Source of the DNA: Entoloma clypeatum
Taxonomy: Eukaryota > Basidiomycota > Agaricomycetes > Agaricales > Entolomataceae
DNA: 64,000 nt
Direction: 5' to 3'
Assembly: GCA_963565915.1 (NCBI GenBank)
Contig: OY751495.1
Span: forward strand, 2,170,001 to 2,234,000
Position numbers and translations under genes: made by a program. This document shows, piece after piece, positions 36,293-49,600 of this stretch. Under the pieces are notes generated by a model. It was not told where the DNA came from and made no database searches. It saw only the letters and a program-made list of their open reading frames with translations. Numbering within the stretch: the stretch's first letter is position 1; each line of letters opens with the position of its first letter.

Positions 36293-37330
36293 ATGTAGGA
36301 GGATACAGTCAAAAAAGTGGTGCGTAGTCTTGATATCGGGAAGAGACATCATTCATCATGACTTCCGGGCGACAGAGATCGCGAGCAACCGGAGCTTGTA
36401 AGCATGGCGTTTAGAATCTTCCCCTCATTTCAGACGTTTCTCTTCATGAAAGCGGAACATCAAGTGCGATGGTGGACTTCCCCTTTCCAGCTTCAGACCA
36501 ACGACATTACGCACCAGCATCCAGAAGCCTTCCTCCGAGTGGTGATGATAGTATGATCCGGAAATCTGTCTTTGAGTATCACCAACTATAGTCTGACTAC
36601 GGGAAGCTACCGTTTCCCTAAAATATGTAATTTTCGACAAGATACTAGGTAAAGGCAACGTACCGAGCCGCAGAAGTGCTTCGGAACCGAAGCCATCGGA
36701 TGATGTGACGAGCCTGGAGGTAGTAATATCGACAAGGATTTCCAAACGTGCAGCTCAAATTCAAGGTAAATACATACATCCTCATTGATAAGAGTTCCCA
36801 TTGACCAGGGTGACAAGTCAGTTAGAGGACAGCCACTTCCGAGCTCTTGAGGGGGTCACTAAGGGCGTGGGACGGTGTTCAAGATCTCGCCTCTTGTTCA
36901 CAGCGGTATGTCTCTGTTGCTTCTGGACTCACATCCTTTCTTCAAGTATTCACTGTCGCATTGCGACTCTAGATCTGACTGCGAGAATGACTTCCTCTTT
37001 TGACGGGTACCGATTCAGTCACTGGCAGCCTTCCAACCACAAACTCCATACAGATCTTCGCGTTCACCATCTTCCAAGGATTACTCTGCCCAACCGCAGA
37101 GGAGATAGCGACAGGAGGATGGGGGCTCGCGTTGAGCTGCTTTCGCACTTCTGCGGTCGTCAAACACATCTCCAAGGCATAGTTGGCACGTCGTACAACC
37201 TTATGAACCTCGGAATCCTCGCAGCAGATTTGAATTTGACTGGGACTTAACCTAGTCACCCTCAACCCGAGGAGCTCGACAACATCACAGCTATCACACC
37301 ATCACAGTGGGTGACCGTATGGACGCATCG
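36293..37330. other. gap with unassigned ORFs
   Basis: ORFs of about 100 codons (36425-36745 minus) and 149 codons (36801-37250 plus) are present, but no motif or convincing splice structure was found. The last part leads into the promoter of D. Confidence 0.35.
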
Positions 37331-37349
37331 CCAGAAATAGTGGCGGTGG

Positions 37350-37469
37350 CTTACGTTCAAGACTTATTTTACGATCGTCTGCCCACCGCCAAGCCACCCC
37401 TGCCGTATAAAAAAACCCCAGCGTGCGCCTTGTCGCCCCAATTCATTCAGAATATCTTCACAGCAAAAG
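37350..37469 (+). promoter_or_regulatory. promoter block of family member D
   Basis: TATAAAAAAA at 37406-37415, about 60 bases before the ATG. Just upstream lies TTTTACGATCGTCTGCCC and ACCGCCAAGCCACCCC, close to the block upstream of A and partly to B and C. Confidence 0.65.
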
Positions 37470-39943
37470 ATGAATCTGCCCCTGCTCCTACCCATCCTTG
37501 CTGCACCTCTTGTTCTCTCACCGGGCCTCGCCTCCCTGGTTCCCAAGGAGAAGTTTGAGCGCGCACATGCTCTGACCATCGGTGCTGGCACCATGGTCCT
37601 ATTCGGCCCGCCCAATGCGGAGCCCATTCCCAACCCCACCGCGACCGACCTCCCGCCCACCGCCTTGGCTGGGACCCCTCACGCCTTGGCCATTGTCGCT
37701 CCAGCCCGTGGCCAACACACGCCGACTTCTCAAGCAGACCCATCCCGCCGCGTACCCACCGCGGACACTTGCTCCGTCGACGTCATGAGAGTCCCCCTGG
37801 GCCGATCCCGCTTCTCGCCTGCCGTCCCCAGCGTGCAACTGGCCCCCCAAATGTGCCCAATCACAGGCCTCGCCGTCCCTCGCCAAGTCGTAACCGCCCT
37901 CAACGCCGCCGCCCCTCCTGTACCCGCCATTGAGGTCACCGTCTCAGATGTCCCCCTGGACCGACCTCTTCCATGGCCCCCCGTCCTAGCCGTGCCCCCG
38001 GCCCCTCAGATATCCATTGCCATCCCTCGCCAGGTCCTCAACACCACCTCTCCCGCCCCCGCCCATGAGGGTCCCTGTCTCGCGGTCCTCAGCGCCATCC
38101 CCATTGGACAACAGCGATGTCAAGAAAGCACCCCCGCCTTTTCTCTGGGTGGGATTACGGCGCTTTGTGCTGCTATTCTGGGGATGTCCACTGTCGTTCT
38201 GCTCACTTCCCGGAAGGTTCGCGTTTTGTTATTCTCTTGTCATCATGCTGAACATTGGGTATTTACCTAGCAGCGCTCGCGTTCTCTTGCAGTGCTTGCT
38301 GCAGACGGAGTTTCAGAAAATATCAACCAGGTGATAATTTATCCTGTTCTTTCTTTCTATGTATGTCATATTTATTACTGCTTGTCTACAGGCCGATTCG
38401 CCACCCGCCTCTGCCGTCTTCGAAGCCTGCTTGAGAAACGTCGACTGCGTAAGTCTCAATTTCAACGCCGTCATCCATGATCTTGCTAACTTACTTTCAT
38501 CTCAAGACCTTGGTCCCTCCCACATCAACCTTCGTGATCGCCCTCCCACGGAGCTCCACAAGCACCTGCCTGTCGTCCGCCCTCTCCCTGGATGATGAGC
38601 CTCTCACATGGGACCACTCCTCGCCCGCCTATGCCGTCCTTCCTCCCTGTACCGACCCGACAACCTCAACGACCGACTCTCCTTCGCCACGAGAGTTTTC
38701 ACCGGAAGGCCTGGCTCCTCAAGCTCTCGAGCCCGAGCAGCCGGATGTCGACAAGTTTACAGGAAGCTTGGCCCACATCGCCACCACAACGACCGCTCCT
38801 CCTTGCACGGCGGACTTTGCCCCATCGCACTTCGCTCAAACCTCCGCACAGGAACCTCTCCCGTCTCCTCAAGAAGCTGCTACTGCCCCCACAGCCCCCC
38901 AGTCCGAGGAGCACGCCAACTCTGACGTCAGATCCCTGGCCTCCTCCGCGATTCCCAAGTTCAAGTCGTCCACCGAGTCTCACTCCGCAACCGACGTTAG
39001 GTCAACCGCGGGTGTGCAACTTTGCAGCACGAACGACGAGGGGGCAGTAAAAGGGGACCAGCCAGGTTTGAGTGCGACGAAGAAAGGAGAAGAAGAAGAA
39101 GAAGAGTGGGAGGAGAGTGGGCCAAGGGCCCCGCAACAGGGCCGGAAGAGGGTCAGGAGAAGAAAGCGGCGCGGTGTTATAAGGCTAGCGAAGCTGGCCG
39201 CGCTGGCAAGAGAGAAGGAGGAGGGTGATGACGACGACGATATGGAGAAGGAGCGGGACAAGGAGGGAGCGGTGAAGGAAAGAATGGCGGAGCCCAGCCT
39301 CATACCGACGCCACCCGCTACGCAACCTCACCAACCGGTCCAGGAGAAGGAGGATCGCGGGCTGGGGTCGTCGAAGTGGGCGCCGATGCCGCTGAAGGAG
39401 GAGATGGAGAAGGAGGAAAAGAAGGAGGAGAAGAAAGGGAAGGAGGAAGATGATGAGGGGATGGAGGAGATGGTGTCCCCTCGCGTGCCGACTGCGCTGC
39501 CGCCTACGAAATCCCATCGAGATAGCACGGCCGACGAGGGGCGGTGGTTGACGTTGCCAAGGTTGGCGTCGACGGCGGGAGAGATGAAGAAGGAGGAAGG
39601 ACAAGGCCTTTGCGCCTCAATATGGGCCTCTGCGCCGGAGGAGGTAGAAGAGAAGGGGGAGGGGAGGGGGAAGTGGCATGCGAAAAAGCAGAGGCGGAGG
39701 AAGCAGAGGTGGCCCTATACCTCGGCGCGGAACGACTCGCGCACTCTGCAGGCAGCCAAGAGGGAGCAGCGGGAAGCGGATGAGCAGGAGGCCACCCAAG
39801 CAACGACGTCGATTGGGAAGGCGAGGGTGTTGACTGTTGTGGAGGTGCCCCAACGGATATTGTACTATCCGGGGCAGCCCTCAGTTGCACCGGCGTGGTC
39901 GCCGAAGTGGAAGGATAGGAAATGGCAGCGGAAGGCCATCTAG
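37470..39943 (+). CDS. family member D: type I membrane protein with charged tail
   Basis: The most diverged open member. Four exons (37470-38216, 38271-38330, 38392-38448, 38507-39943) splice to 766 residues, again all in phase 0. Signal peptide MNLPLLLPILAAPLVL is followed by TIGAGTMVLFGPPNAEP (compare TFGAGTKVPF in B and C), a Pro/Ala/Val-rich outer region, and a helix GGITALCAAILGMSTVVLL before SRKVR. Only one pair of micro-exons is present (20 and 19 codons; the second starts ADSPPAS). The tail has KRVRRRKRRGVIRLAKLAAL, long Glu/Lys runs, and W motifs GLGSSKWAP and GLCASIWASAP. The last residues, from VVEVPQRILYYPGQP to KWKDRKWQRKAI, differ from B and C. Function unknown. Confidence 0.8.
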
Positions 39944-39986
39944 TCTTTCTTTTTTTTTTTCGAGATTTATTGCTTCATCTTTCAAC

Positions 39987-40066
39987 TTCATCCCCAGCCT
40001 GTGAACAGTTTCGTTCCCAAGTTGGGCCCGACTTGGGAAGGAAACTGGCCATGGGCTGGGTATGAA
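39987..40066. repeat. foldback hairpin 3' of D
   Basis: The left arm (39987-40023, TTCATCCCCAGCC... TTCCCAAGTT) and right arm (40031-40066, ACTTGGGAAGG...GGCTGGGTATGAA) are inverted copies of about 37 bases around a GGGCCC centre. In RNA it would form a long hairpin just after the stop codon of D. It could act in 3'-end formation or be a very small foldback transposon. Confidence 0.7.
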
Positions 40067-40392
40067 ATTCATAATTTATACATCGGAAACCTATCTTTGT
40101 ACCAGAATAAGTCCTGGACACATTGGCTGCTGGGGTTTGGTAGGAACAAGGTCCATACTATACTTATATAGCTCGATGGCAGGCGAAAGATTTGCGTTCG
40201 CTCAACTTTGGCGGTAAACACGAGCGTCATTGAAGAGTGGGATATGTCTGGAGTGTCTTGTCCGGGTTTCAATGGCAGGGCAAAGCGTCAAGAGAATCGG
40301 GGACTAGGTCCTCGTATCCTGTAAAAAAACCCTAAAAAGTACCCCGCCTTCAAATTAATCAATTAGGATATCTTTTACATATAGTTCCTCTA

Positions 40393-43300
40393 TTATCGTT
40401 TAGCTGATGGGAGTGTCTTGCGATACGCCTCTTCCAGCTCCTTTTGTAGATTGGGTAGCACGGGCATATGATGCTGCAAAGAAAAAAAGGTGTCAGTTTT
40501 GTTGAAAAACGAATTCCAAAGTGCCAATGCAAGCTTACCTTATATTCCATGCTGAACTCCCCCTTCCCTTGTGTACATCCACGTAGCTGATTCGAGTACC
40601 CAAACATATCATTCAATGCGACCTCAGCAATGGCCGTGAATTCGTCGTCTCGGACCTCGCTGTCTATGATAGTTCCCCGGCGCGTATTCAAGCTTCCAAT
40701 GACCGTGCCTAGAAGGATGATCCAATAAGGTCACGAAAAAATCAACCTCCAACAATACGACAACGTACTTTGGAATTCGATGGGCGCCACGACCTCGACC
40801 GTCATGATGGGCTCAAGAATGACCGGACGAGCCGATTTGTATGCCTCACGGAATGCACCAATGGTAGCCAAGCGGAAAGCCAATTCGGACGAATCAACGT
40901 GGTGGTAAGCACCATCCTTGAGGACGAGACGGCACCCAGAGATGGCGTTTCCAGATAACGATCCCTTTTCCAAAGCTTCAAGGAATCCCTAAAATCAGGC
41001 AGATCGGTGAAAAAGAACAAGGGGGAGGCATTCAGAGCGATTTACCCTCTCAACAGCAGGGATAAAATTGTTTGGAATGGTGGCGCCCATAATAACATTC
41101 TCAAACTCAACATCTTTGCCGGTCTCCGGGTTGCGCTCCATAGGCTCAATATAACCAATGACTTTGGCGTATTGGCCAGCACCACCGGTCTGCTTCTTGT
41201 GCGTGTAGTTGAACTCGGCTTTCTGAGTGATCGTTTCGCGGAATGCGACCCGGGGTTTTCCTGTCGAGCAATCGACGTTATATTCTCGGCGCATGCGTTC
41301 CACGTAGATTTCGAGGTGGAGTTCTCCCATTCCAGAGATGATGGTCTACACAAGGAGTTGGTCAAGGTCATTATTAAATAGGAAAATCGCCGCACCTCTT
41401 TGCTATCCTTGTCCATATGTACCCTAAATGTAGGATCCTCCTTTTGGAACCGGTTGAGGGCTCGGGAGAAGTTTGGTGTCTCGATTCCGTTTGCTTTGAT
41501 AGCTAACGAGATGACAGGCTCCGGAACAAACATGGATGTCTATGCGCATATAGGTTTTGGAGCATTCAAAGATCATAGCATCACTTACCATTGAGTAACT
41601 GGTCGAGCCGTCGGTGAACGTATCTCCCGAAGAGCATTCGACCCCAAACATGGCACAAATTTCGCCGGGGCCAATAGAATCAACATCCTCGTCAAATCAG
41701 CCAGAAACCTGAGGTCAATCAGAAAATGACAACTCACCTCCATCTCATCACTATGCATGCGGACCAAACGGGGCACCTTGACCTTCTTCCCGGTACGGGC
41801 GTTGAAGATGTTGATTCCCCTCTTCAACGTTCCTTGGTAGACACGCATATAGGTCAGCTGACCAAATCTACCCTCTTCAAGCTTGAAGGCCAGGCCAACA
41901 AGAGGCGCTTCAGCAGCGGGCGCCAAGGGGACCTGAGGAGCCGAAGACGGCAGGTCGGTATCGTGAGCGAGCACTTCGGATTCCGCGGGATTTGGCAGGT
42001 ATGCGCAAACACCATCTAAGAGCGGCTGGACACCAGTGTTCTTGATGGCGGAACCCATAAAGACCGGGGAGAATTTGAGACCGATGGTGGAGCGTCGAAT
42101 GGCGGCTGCGATTTGATCGTTGGTGGGCACCTCATCGTTGAGGAAGATCTCGCCAACTTCTTCATCGACTTCGGCGAGCTGCTCGACGAGTTCTGCGCGC
42201 TTTTCCTTCGCAAGTGCCAGGAGGGATTCAGGAATTTCGTCCGATACAACAACGGTGGACCTGGAAATGAGGTCAAGTTGCGAGCTACAAAATCTTCAAC
42301 GTCACGTACCCTTTCACACCTTCATTATAGATAGACCTCCAGTGGACAAGGTCCACAACACCCTTGAGTTCATCCTCGACACCAATGGGAACCTGAACGG
42401 CGGCAGCAGGGATGCGAAGCTTGGTCCTTATTTGGTTGACAATACGCCATGGATTGGCTCCAGGTCTCGAGACTCAGACGTCAGCATATACATAATCGAA
42501 GAAAACCAGAAGGTCAACCTGTCCATCTTGTTGATAAAAGATACCCGGGGCACATTATAACGTCGCATTTGTCGATCCACAGTTGTTGTTTGACTCTGGT
42601 ATGTTAGTAGAACAGTAGAGTCAACATTGGCATAGAGACGACATACCTGAACGCCAGCAACCGCGCAAAGGACCAATACCGCACCATCAAGTACACGAAG
42701 CGCTCGCTCCACCTCAATGGTAAAATCGACGTGCCCTATCCACTTGTAAGTCTGTGGATCCTGGAGGTCGGTTGCCGTCATGTGAACTTACCAGGAGTAT
42801 CAATAATGTTGACTGCGAACTTCTCCTTCAAACCAGTCTTCGCATTCGTTGCCTCCCAATCACAGAACGTCGCCGCGCTCTGGATTGTAATACCCTTTTC
42901 CCGCTCCAGGTCCATGCTGTCCATCTTGGCGCCTACTGAATCTCGCCCACGAACCTGTGATTAAGCTGTCAGTGACTTGTCAACTCATCGAATTGAACGC
43001 CTGTGGGCAAGAGGGATTGCACGGACAGCAACACGGTCGGTGGTGTTACAAAAACTCGGGCTGCGAAACCAAACGCCCCACTCCCCTGGTTCCACAGGCG
43101 TCGGAATAAAGCGCTGACCTCATGAATATCCCGAATACGGCCAGTGTAGTAGAGAATCCGTTCGGTAAGGGTAGTTTTCCCGGAATCAATGTGTGCAGAA
43201 ATCCCAATGTTTCGCTGGAATGCGAGGCGTTTCAAGTCCTTTTCCGTCAATTGATGTGCTGGTGTTGGTGTCGTTTCTTCAGTTGCTGGTGCGGGTTTGA

Positions 43301-43403
43301 GTGCGGCTGCCGTGGTTGCTGCCCGTTTTAAAGTGGGGAGACATGAGGAAGATAGAAAGGATCTTGTAAAAAGAGTGTGTGACACTGCCTTCGCCAGTAT
43401 CAT
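40393..43403 (-). CDS. MEF1: mitochondrial elongation factor G
   Basis: GTPase that moves the mitochondrial ribosome along mRNA. The N-terminus [20 protein letters not shown] has the look of a mitochondrial targeting peptide. G-domain motifs are [20 protein letters not shown] (G1), [12 protein letters not shown] (G2), [20 protein letters not shown] (G3) and FINKMDR (G4). Domain II includes [20 protein letters not shown]. Domain IV has [18 protein letters not shown] and the C-terminal domain [16 protein letters not shown] then [12 protein letters not shown]. The end is [13 protein letters not shown]. At least seven short introns interrupt it. The first ATG (43403) is chosen because it begins the presequence. 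The G3 and G4 order and the mitochondrial presequence separate it from EF-2. Confidence 0.93.
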
Positions 43404-45190
43404 CTTGCCCAGCTGGCGGCAGCAGGAGCGACACGGAAACACGTCAAATTTTTGAGTTGCTAATTATTATGTAAGCAATATGCGCGACACGATGTCACGG
43501 TACAGTATCGTTCAAAAACAACAGTCGCCGTCATAAAGAGGACCCAGTCTGATGAGTATGGGCCATTCAAGGTCAGTATCAAGAGATTCGGACATTGATT
43601 CGGGCATGAGGTCGAGGAACCTTTTAAGAACGTTGTCAAGTAGTGCCTTCTTTCACAAGACGAGGACGAACGTGCGCTATCTCGCGATGCTGTGCTCAAG
43701 CACGATTACTATCTTCTTGGTGATCAGAAATTCGAAGTGCCGATGTGGGACTCTGACAGAAAATCTGAAAACAGCTGCAATTGGTTCGACCAAACATCAT
43801 CCACAGGCAGATGAGAATAAGCATACTTAACACGAGCGATTCATGCAGGCCCACGGAGACTGATCCCGAAGTTTCGCCAACTCCCACTGCTCTTGCCCAA
43901 TTTTACTTCAATCCAGACGGATAACTGATTACCGCGATAAAGTAGAAGAATCGGTTTCATTTTCTACATTCGAGTCAACATTCTCGTGCGCGGAAGGTGA
44001 AAAAAAAACCAATCTAGTAGGTGGGGGGCACATGTCCTTCATGTCCCTGTGAGCTGGGATAGAACATAAGTCATTTCCAGTCGCCAAGCCTCCGGCCGAA
44101 GCCCCGTCCTGTTTGATCTTGGACCTCTAGGTCTACATAGAAGCTGGGGACTATGTTGGGAACGCTGTGATTGTCGTTTACCTCTAAGCTGGGACAGAAC
44201 ATCAGTCATTCCCAATCGCGTTAGTCGTCAAGCCTCTGGTAGAAGAGCTCTTGTTCAGTCACCTGCGGTGTGATACATTCGAAGCCCAAGAAGAACGAGA
44301 AGGGCCGCCAGCAGCCCTGCAGGGAGTTTGCATCGAGTGCCTTCATATGCTACATACCTGGTCCCATGTGTGCGATGTGCCATAGGGGACCCAGCGTCGT
44401 GTGATGTTGGGAGCATTATAAGCAACGACGTGTCGGTGCCCTTGTTCAACCTAGAGAGGCAATTAGGGTCGGTGGCATGCGATCGCCTCAGACGTCCTTC
44501 ATATACACAAACCACACTCGACAATGGTCAAGGTTCTAGATGGATCCCACAACCACAAACCCTTCTGATGGGCCCATCCGGACCGTCGGGCGTCAATGTC
44601 CGCTGACTATACATGTAAGTACAGGGCAAGAGCTATGTGGACCGTTTCCGGACGGATCACCGTGGGTGTCTCCAATCTGTATATGTAGGTGAAACGTGAA
44701 GACTTGTCCCGTGCCAATGGCTGACCTTGTAATCCTGAATGACAGTCAATCCATATGGTTGGTAGACTAGAATGGCGCATGTTTTGGTAGGGCAATACAC
44801 TGAGTATACGTCTTCTCCTAAAGGCATGGCAGATCTCAATATTTAATGTAAGTATGATCGTGTCGGAATCTTACGCTGATCGTGACATTCACGCTGCGCA
44901 AGCGGGATGTCAGCACCGCCATCCCCATGCCTGAACGTAGGTCGACCGTCGCCCAATGTGACCCCAGGAAGGGAGTTCCAAGGCTTAAGTCGGGAAGCGA
45001 TAGCGTTGCAGATGCGAGTGGAACATTGGCAATAGCAGAGCAGCGACCACATACGTTGATAATCCCGATCGATGTTTGTCAAAGGAAGATCAAGATCAGT
45101 ATCTCTTCCCGAAAGTGAACTATCGACTGAAACACTTGACCTCTTTCTTCACGGGATTATCCTCAGTGACAGACACACCATCGTGTTAGG
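43404..45190. other. gap with direct repeats and unassigned ORFs
   Basis: No gene could be established. Minus-strand pieces at 44255-44524 and 44843-45082 might belong to one spliced gene, but no domain is visible. A direct repeat is listed separately. Confidence 0.35.
44050..44250. repeat. pair of imperfect direct repeats
   Basis: The sequence GAGCTGGGATAGAACATAAG and its continuation TCATTTCCAGTCG...CCAAGCCTC (about 44050-44100) recurs as AAGCTGGGACAGAACATCAG and TCATTCCCAATCG...CAAGCCTCTGG (about 44188-44240). Confidence 0.5.
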
Positions 45191-45376
45191 GTACGTCACT
45201 CTTTGGACACGGGGCATAGGTTCACGTTTCTGAGGACATCTCCGGAAGGTGTGTTTCTATCCTGGAGCTGAGCAATGGAAGACTTGGATAAAATTGTAGT
45301 TGGACTCACTAAGAATGGGAACGCCATCGTCGTATGTATGGGACGCTGAGCTTGCAGAGTTCTTGTCCTGTGCTTA

Positions 45377-46573
<1,197 letters not shown>

Positions 46574-46649
46574 GGTGATAAGGGGAATGAAGCACGTGAC
46601 CTCATGATGCTCTGCTCTGCCTGATCGTTGCCAAATTCAAAAAAATTCG
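46574..46649. promoter_or_regulatory. very short shared promoter of CFIm25 and SulP genes
   Basis: Only 76 bases lie between the two divergent start codons. The element must drive both genes or their 5' ends must be mis-set. The AT-rich CAAATTCAAAAAAATTCG (46632-46649) lies just before the plus-strand start. Confidence 0.45.
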
Positions 46650-49600
46650 ATGGTACCCTCTCCTCCGCCGCCTCCATCTGTCGTTAGCCCCGCTATCACC
46701 TTCTCTGTTTCCGTGCCAGGGGCAACAGCATCCCACCTGACCGCTTCGCAAATGACCTCAGGGTCCTTTTCCAGTGCCTGTCACTGTGCTTACCCGAATT
46801 CTGATACCGAAGTTCTGCCCCGGGAGGATCTGCAAGCTTTACGGCGCTCCAGCACTGGTAATCTGCATGATGACTCCGGTGCAAGGCCTGACATCCAGGG
46901 TTCACCTCTTTTACGTAGAGCTGGGTGAGTAACGAACGTTCGCCTTTCGTTCCCCTCATCTTCCTTCCACATTGTATGGTTCCAATCACGCTATAATCAC
47001 ACATTCTGACGACGGGTTACCCCCCATAGGCTTCTTCAGCCAAAGCCGTACAATCCTCTCATGCCGGGTTCTTATAACGAACCTTCTTCCCTTCGTACCC
47101 TTCCGGTGCCCCATTCACAAGACACGATCCGCATGAACACTGTCGAGCTCTCCAAAATGTCCTTCTCGCCAGCGCCTGAGGACTCCAATCACACCTCTAA
47201 TCTCATTTTTCCACCTGCAGACGCGTCCTCTCTCCCCTCTTCTTCTTCTGCATCTGTCGTGAACGACGATCTCTCACAGTCCCAGATCACAACCGCTTCT
47301 GACGATCCATCCTTCTCATCTTCACATGTATCTGTATCACCCCCCTCTTCCTCTTCCTCCTCTTCCTCCTTCACCACCCAAAAGGCGACATCGCCACCCC
47401 CACCGCTGCCTCGCATCACCACCAGCTCCAGCGGCGGCTCCACTCCCCACATGCCCTTTCGGCCCTCCGGCCTCTCCCTCCTCCGCCAAGAGTACGGATT
47501 CGGCCACAGTCCAGCCTCTGATGGGTCTCAGACACCCACCCCAATTGGAACCACCCCTACCTGTCCCCTTCCCAAGGTCCACTGGTCCGACAGACCCCGG
47601 CCCGCACGCGCTGCAGGCTCCACCGCGAGCATGAGCACCACTGCCACCATAACGCCCGGGCCCCACTTCTCTCCTCCCCAATCGCCGACGCGGACAGTAA
47701 CAGAGACCACTCCTCTCCTCAATGGTTCAGCTCCCCACCCTCGATCACCTCCTCGATATGTCCCTGTTTCTGGGTTACTCCCTCTGCCGCCACCACATCC
47801 ACCTCGACCTCCACAAACACCGCACGACACCAGAAAGTGGTTCCACAGTAAAGTGCACACGCTCCTCCCGGACCACGCCCTCGAAAAGGCTCGCAACGCG
47901 GCCACGCACGCCGTCCGCACGGCCGTGCGCAGCATCCCTGCCGTCCTGCTGGGATCCTTGCTCAACATCCTTGATGGAGTTTCGTGTGAGTTTTGCCGTT
48001 TGCTCTTAATCCACTTCAGCTAAGGATTTTTCAGACGGGATGATCATATTTCCAGGGACGGGCGTGTTTGCTGATTTGGGCCCCATGGGCGTGTCAATGT
48101 TCTTTCTTTCGTGAGTCACAATCCTTTCTTGCCCAAAGCTTCTTGCCCCATTTCTCTCTTCTGATTCGATTGGAACCGTCATACCCGTCTTTTCTCCTCT
48201 CTCCCCTATCACATGTAACTCACATCCCAACGATTTCTTTTTCAGCACGGTAATAGCACAGGCCGTCTACACGCTCGGAGGAAGCGGGTTTGCAGGTGCC
48301 AATGGGAGCATGATGATCGAAGTCGTGGTATGTCTGTCTTTGACACTTTGTCACCTCGCTATTTCCGTAACGACATGAAGACCAAGTCTAAAAGCCTAAA
48401 TTTGACAGCCGTTCTTCCACGTCATGGCCACGAGCATCGCCGGACAGATCGGGGAGGACAAGCCGAAGGAGATTATTGCTACGACAATAGCCGCGTATGC
48501 GCTTAGCTCGATTTTGACTGGTTGCGTGTGTTTCTCTTGTGGTGCTTGTATCAGTGTCTGATATGGGCTTGGCAGGCTCGTCTTTTTTCTTGCTCGGGGC
48601 ATTGAAGCTCGGGACTTTGATTGGGTTCTTCCCGAGGCATATACTCGTCGGGTGCGTTTCTACGATGATGAACGAACGAGCGTATATTTAGAGAGATAAA
48701 ACATCCAGGTGTATCGGAGGAGTCGGCGTGTTCCTCATTCAAACCGGGTACGCATCGCATCATCTCTTATAAGTATCAACATCAAACCTCTTGAAACATC
48801 ACAGATTCACAGTGAGCATGCGGATAAGCGAAGACGATCTTGGCTGGGACTTGCAGACGCTCAAGACGGTGTTTGGCGACGTGCATAATGTGACGTTATG
48901 GGTTGTCCCGCTGGCGCTGGCGGTGCTGCTGAGGGTGGTGACGGCAAGGTGGCATCATCAGTTGATCTTTCCGCTTTGTGAGTTTGTGTTCTTTCGCGTC
49001 ATTCACGTCGATTAATCAATTGCTATAGATTTCCTCGTCATCCCGGTCATTTTCTACGTCGTCGTCACCGCTGCCCGCCTTGATCTCTGGGAGCTGCGCA
49101 AGTCGGGGTGGCTGTTCGAGCTTGGGAATGCAGCTGCCTTCCCGTGGTATAAGTTTTATTCGTATTTGGGTGCGTCCCTTCCTCTTCCTTCTGTGACGCG
49201 AGTCAATCATGGATAATGAGATAGATGTTCATGCTATCAAGTTTGGGCCGCTCTTCGCGACCTTGCCTACGCAGTTTGCGTTGTATGTGGCCTTCTTGTC
49301 GTTCTTTTTCCAGTTGCTCAAGTGGTGATGAAGGTTGTTTTTTAATATATTGCACCCACCGTTGAATGTCCCTGCCCTATGTATGTCGCCCTCGCCCGCT
49401 TGTATACTATCTCGTGCTGATATGCTGGCTGATGGATATAGCTGTCTCCCTGGATGAAGACATTGACACGAACAAGGAGCTCATGGCGCATGGGTACTCC
49501 AATTTTTTGGCAGGGATCTTCGGCACTGTGTATGTCGTCGGCTTGTTCTATCATTTAATCCTCAGTGATGACGATTCCTCACGCAGACCTAATTATCTTG

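Noticed and set aside
39185..39604. Leu/Arg-rich minus ORF over D
   Set aside because: Shadow of the D tail; no independent support.
47189..47968. Gly-rich minus ORFs over the SulP N-terminus
   Set aside because: Antisense to the Ser/Pro-rich segment, which is biased in composition.
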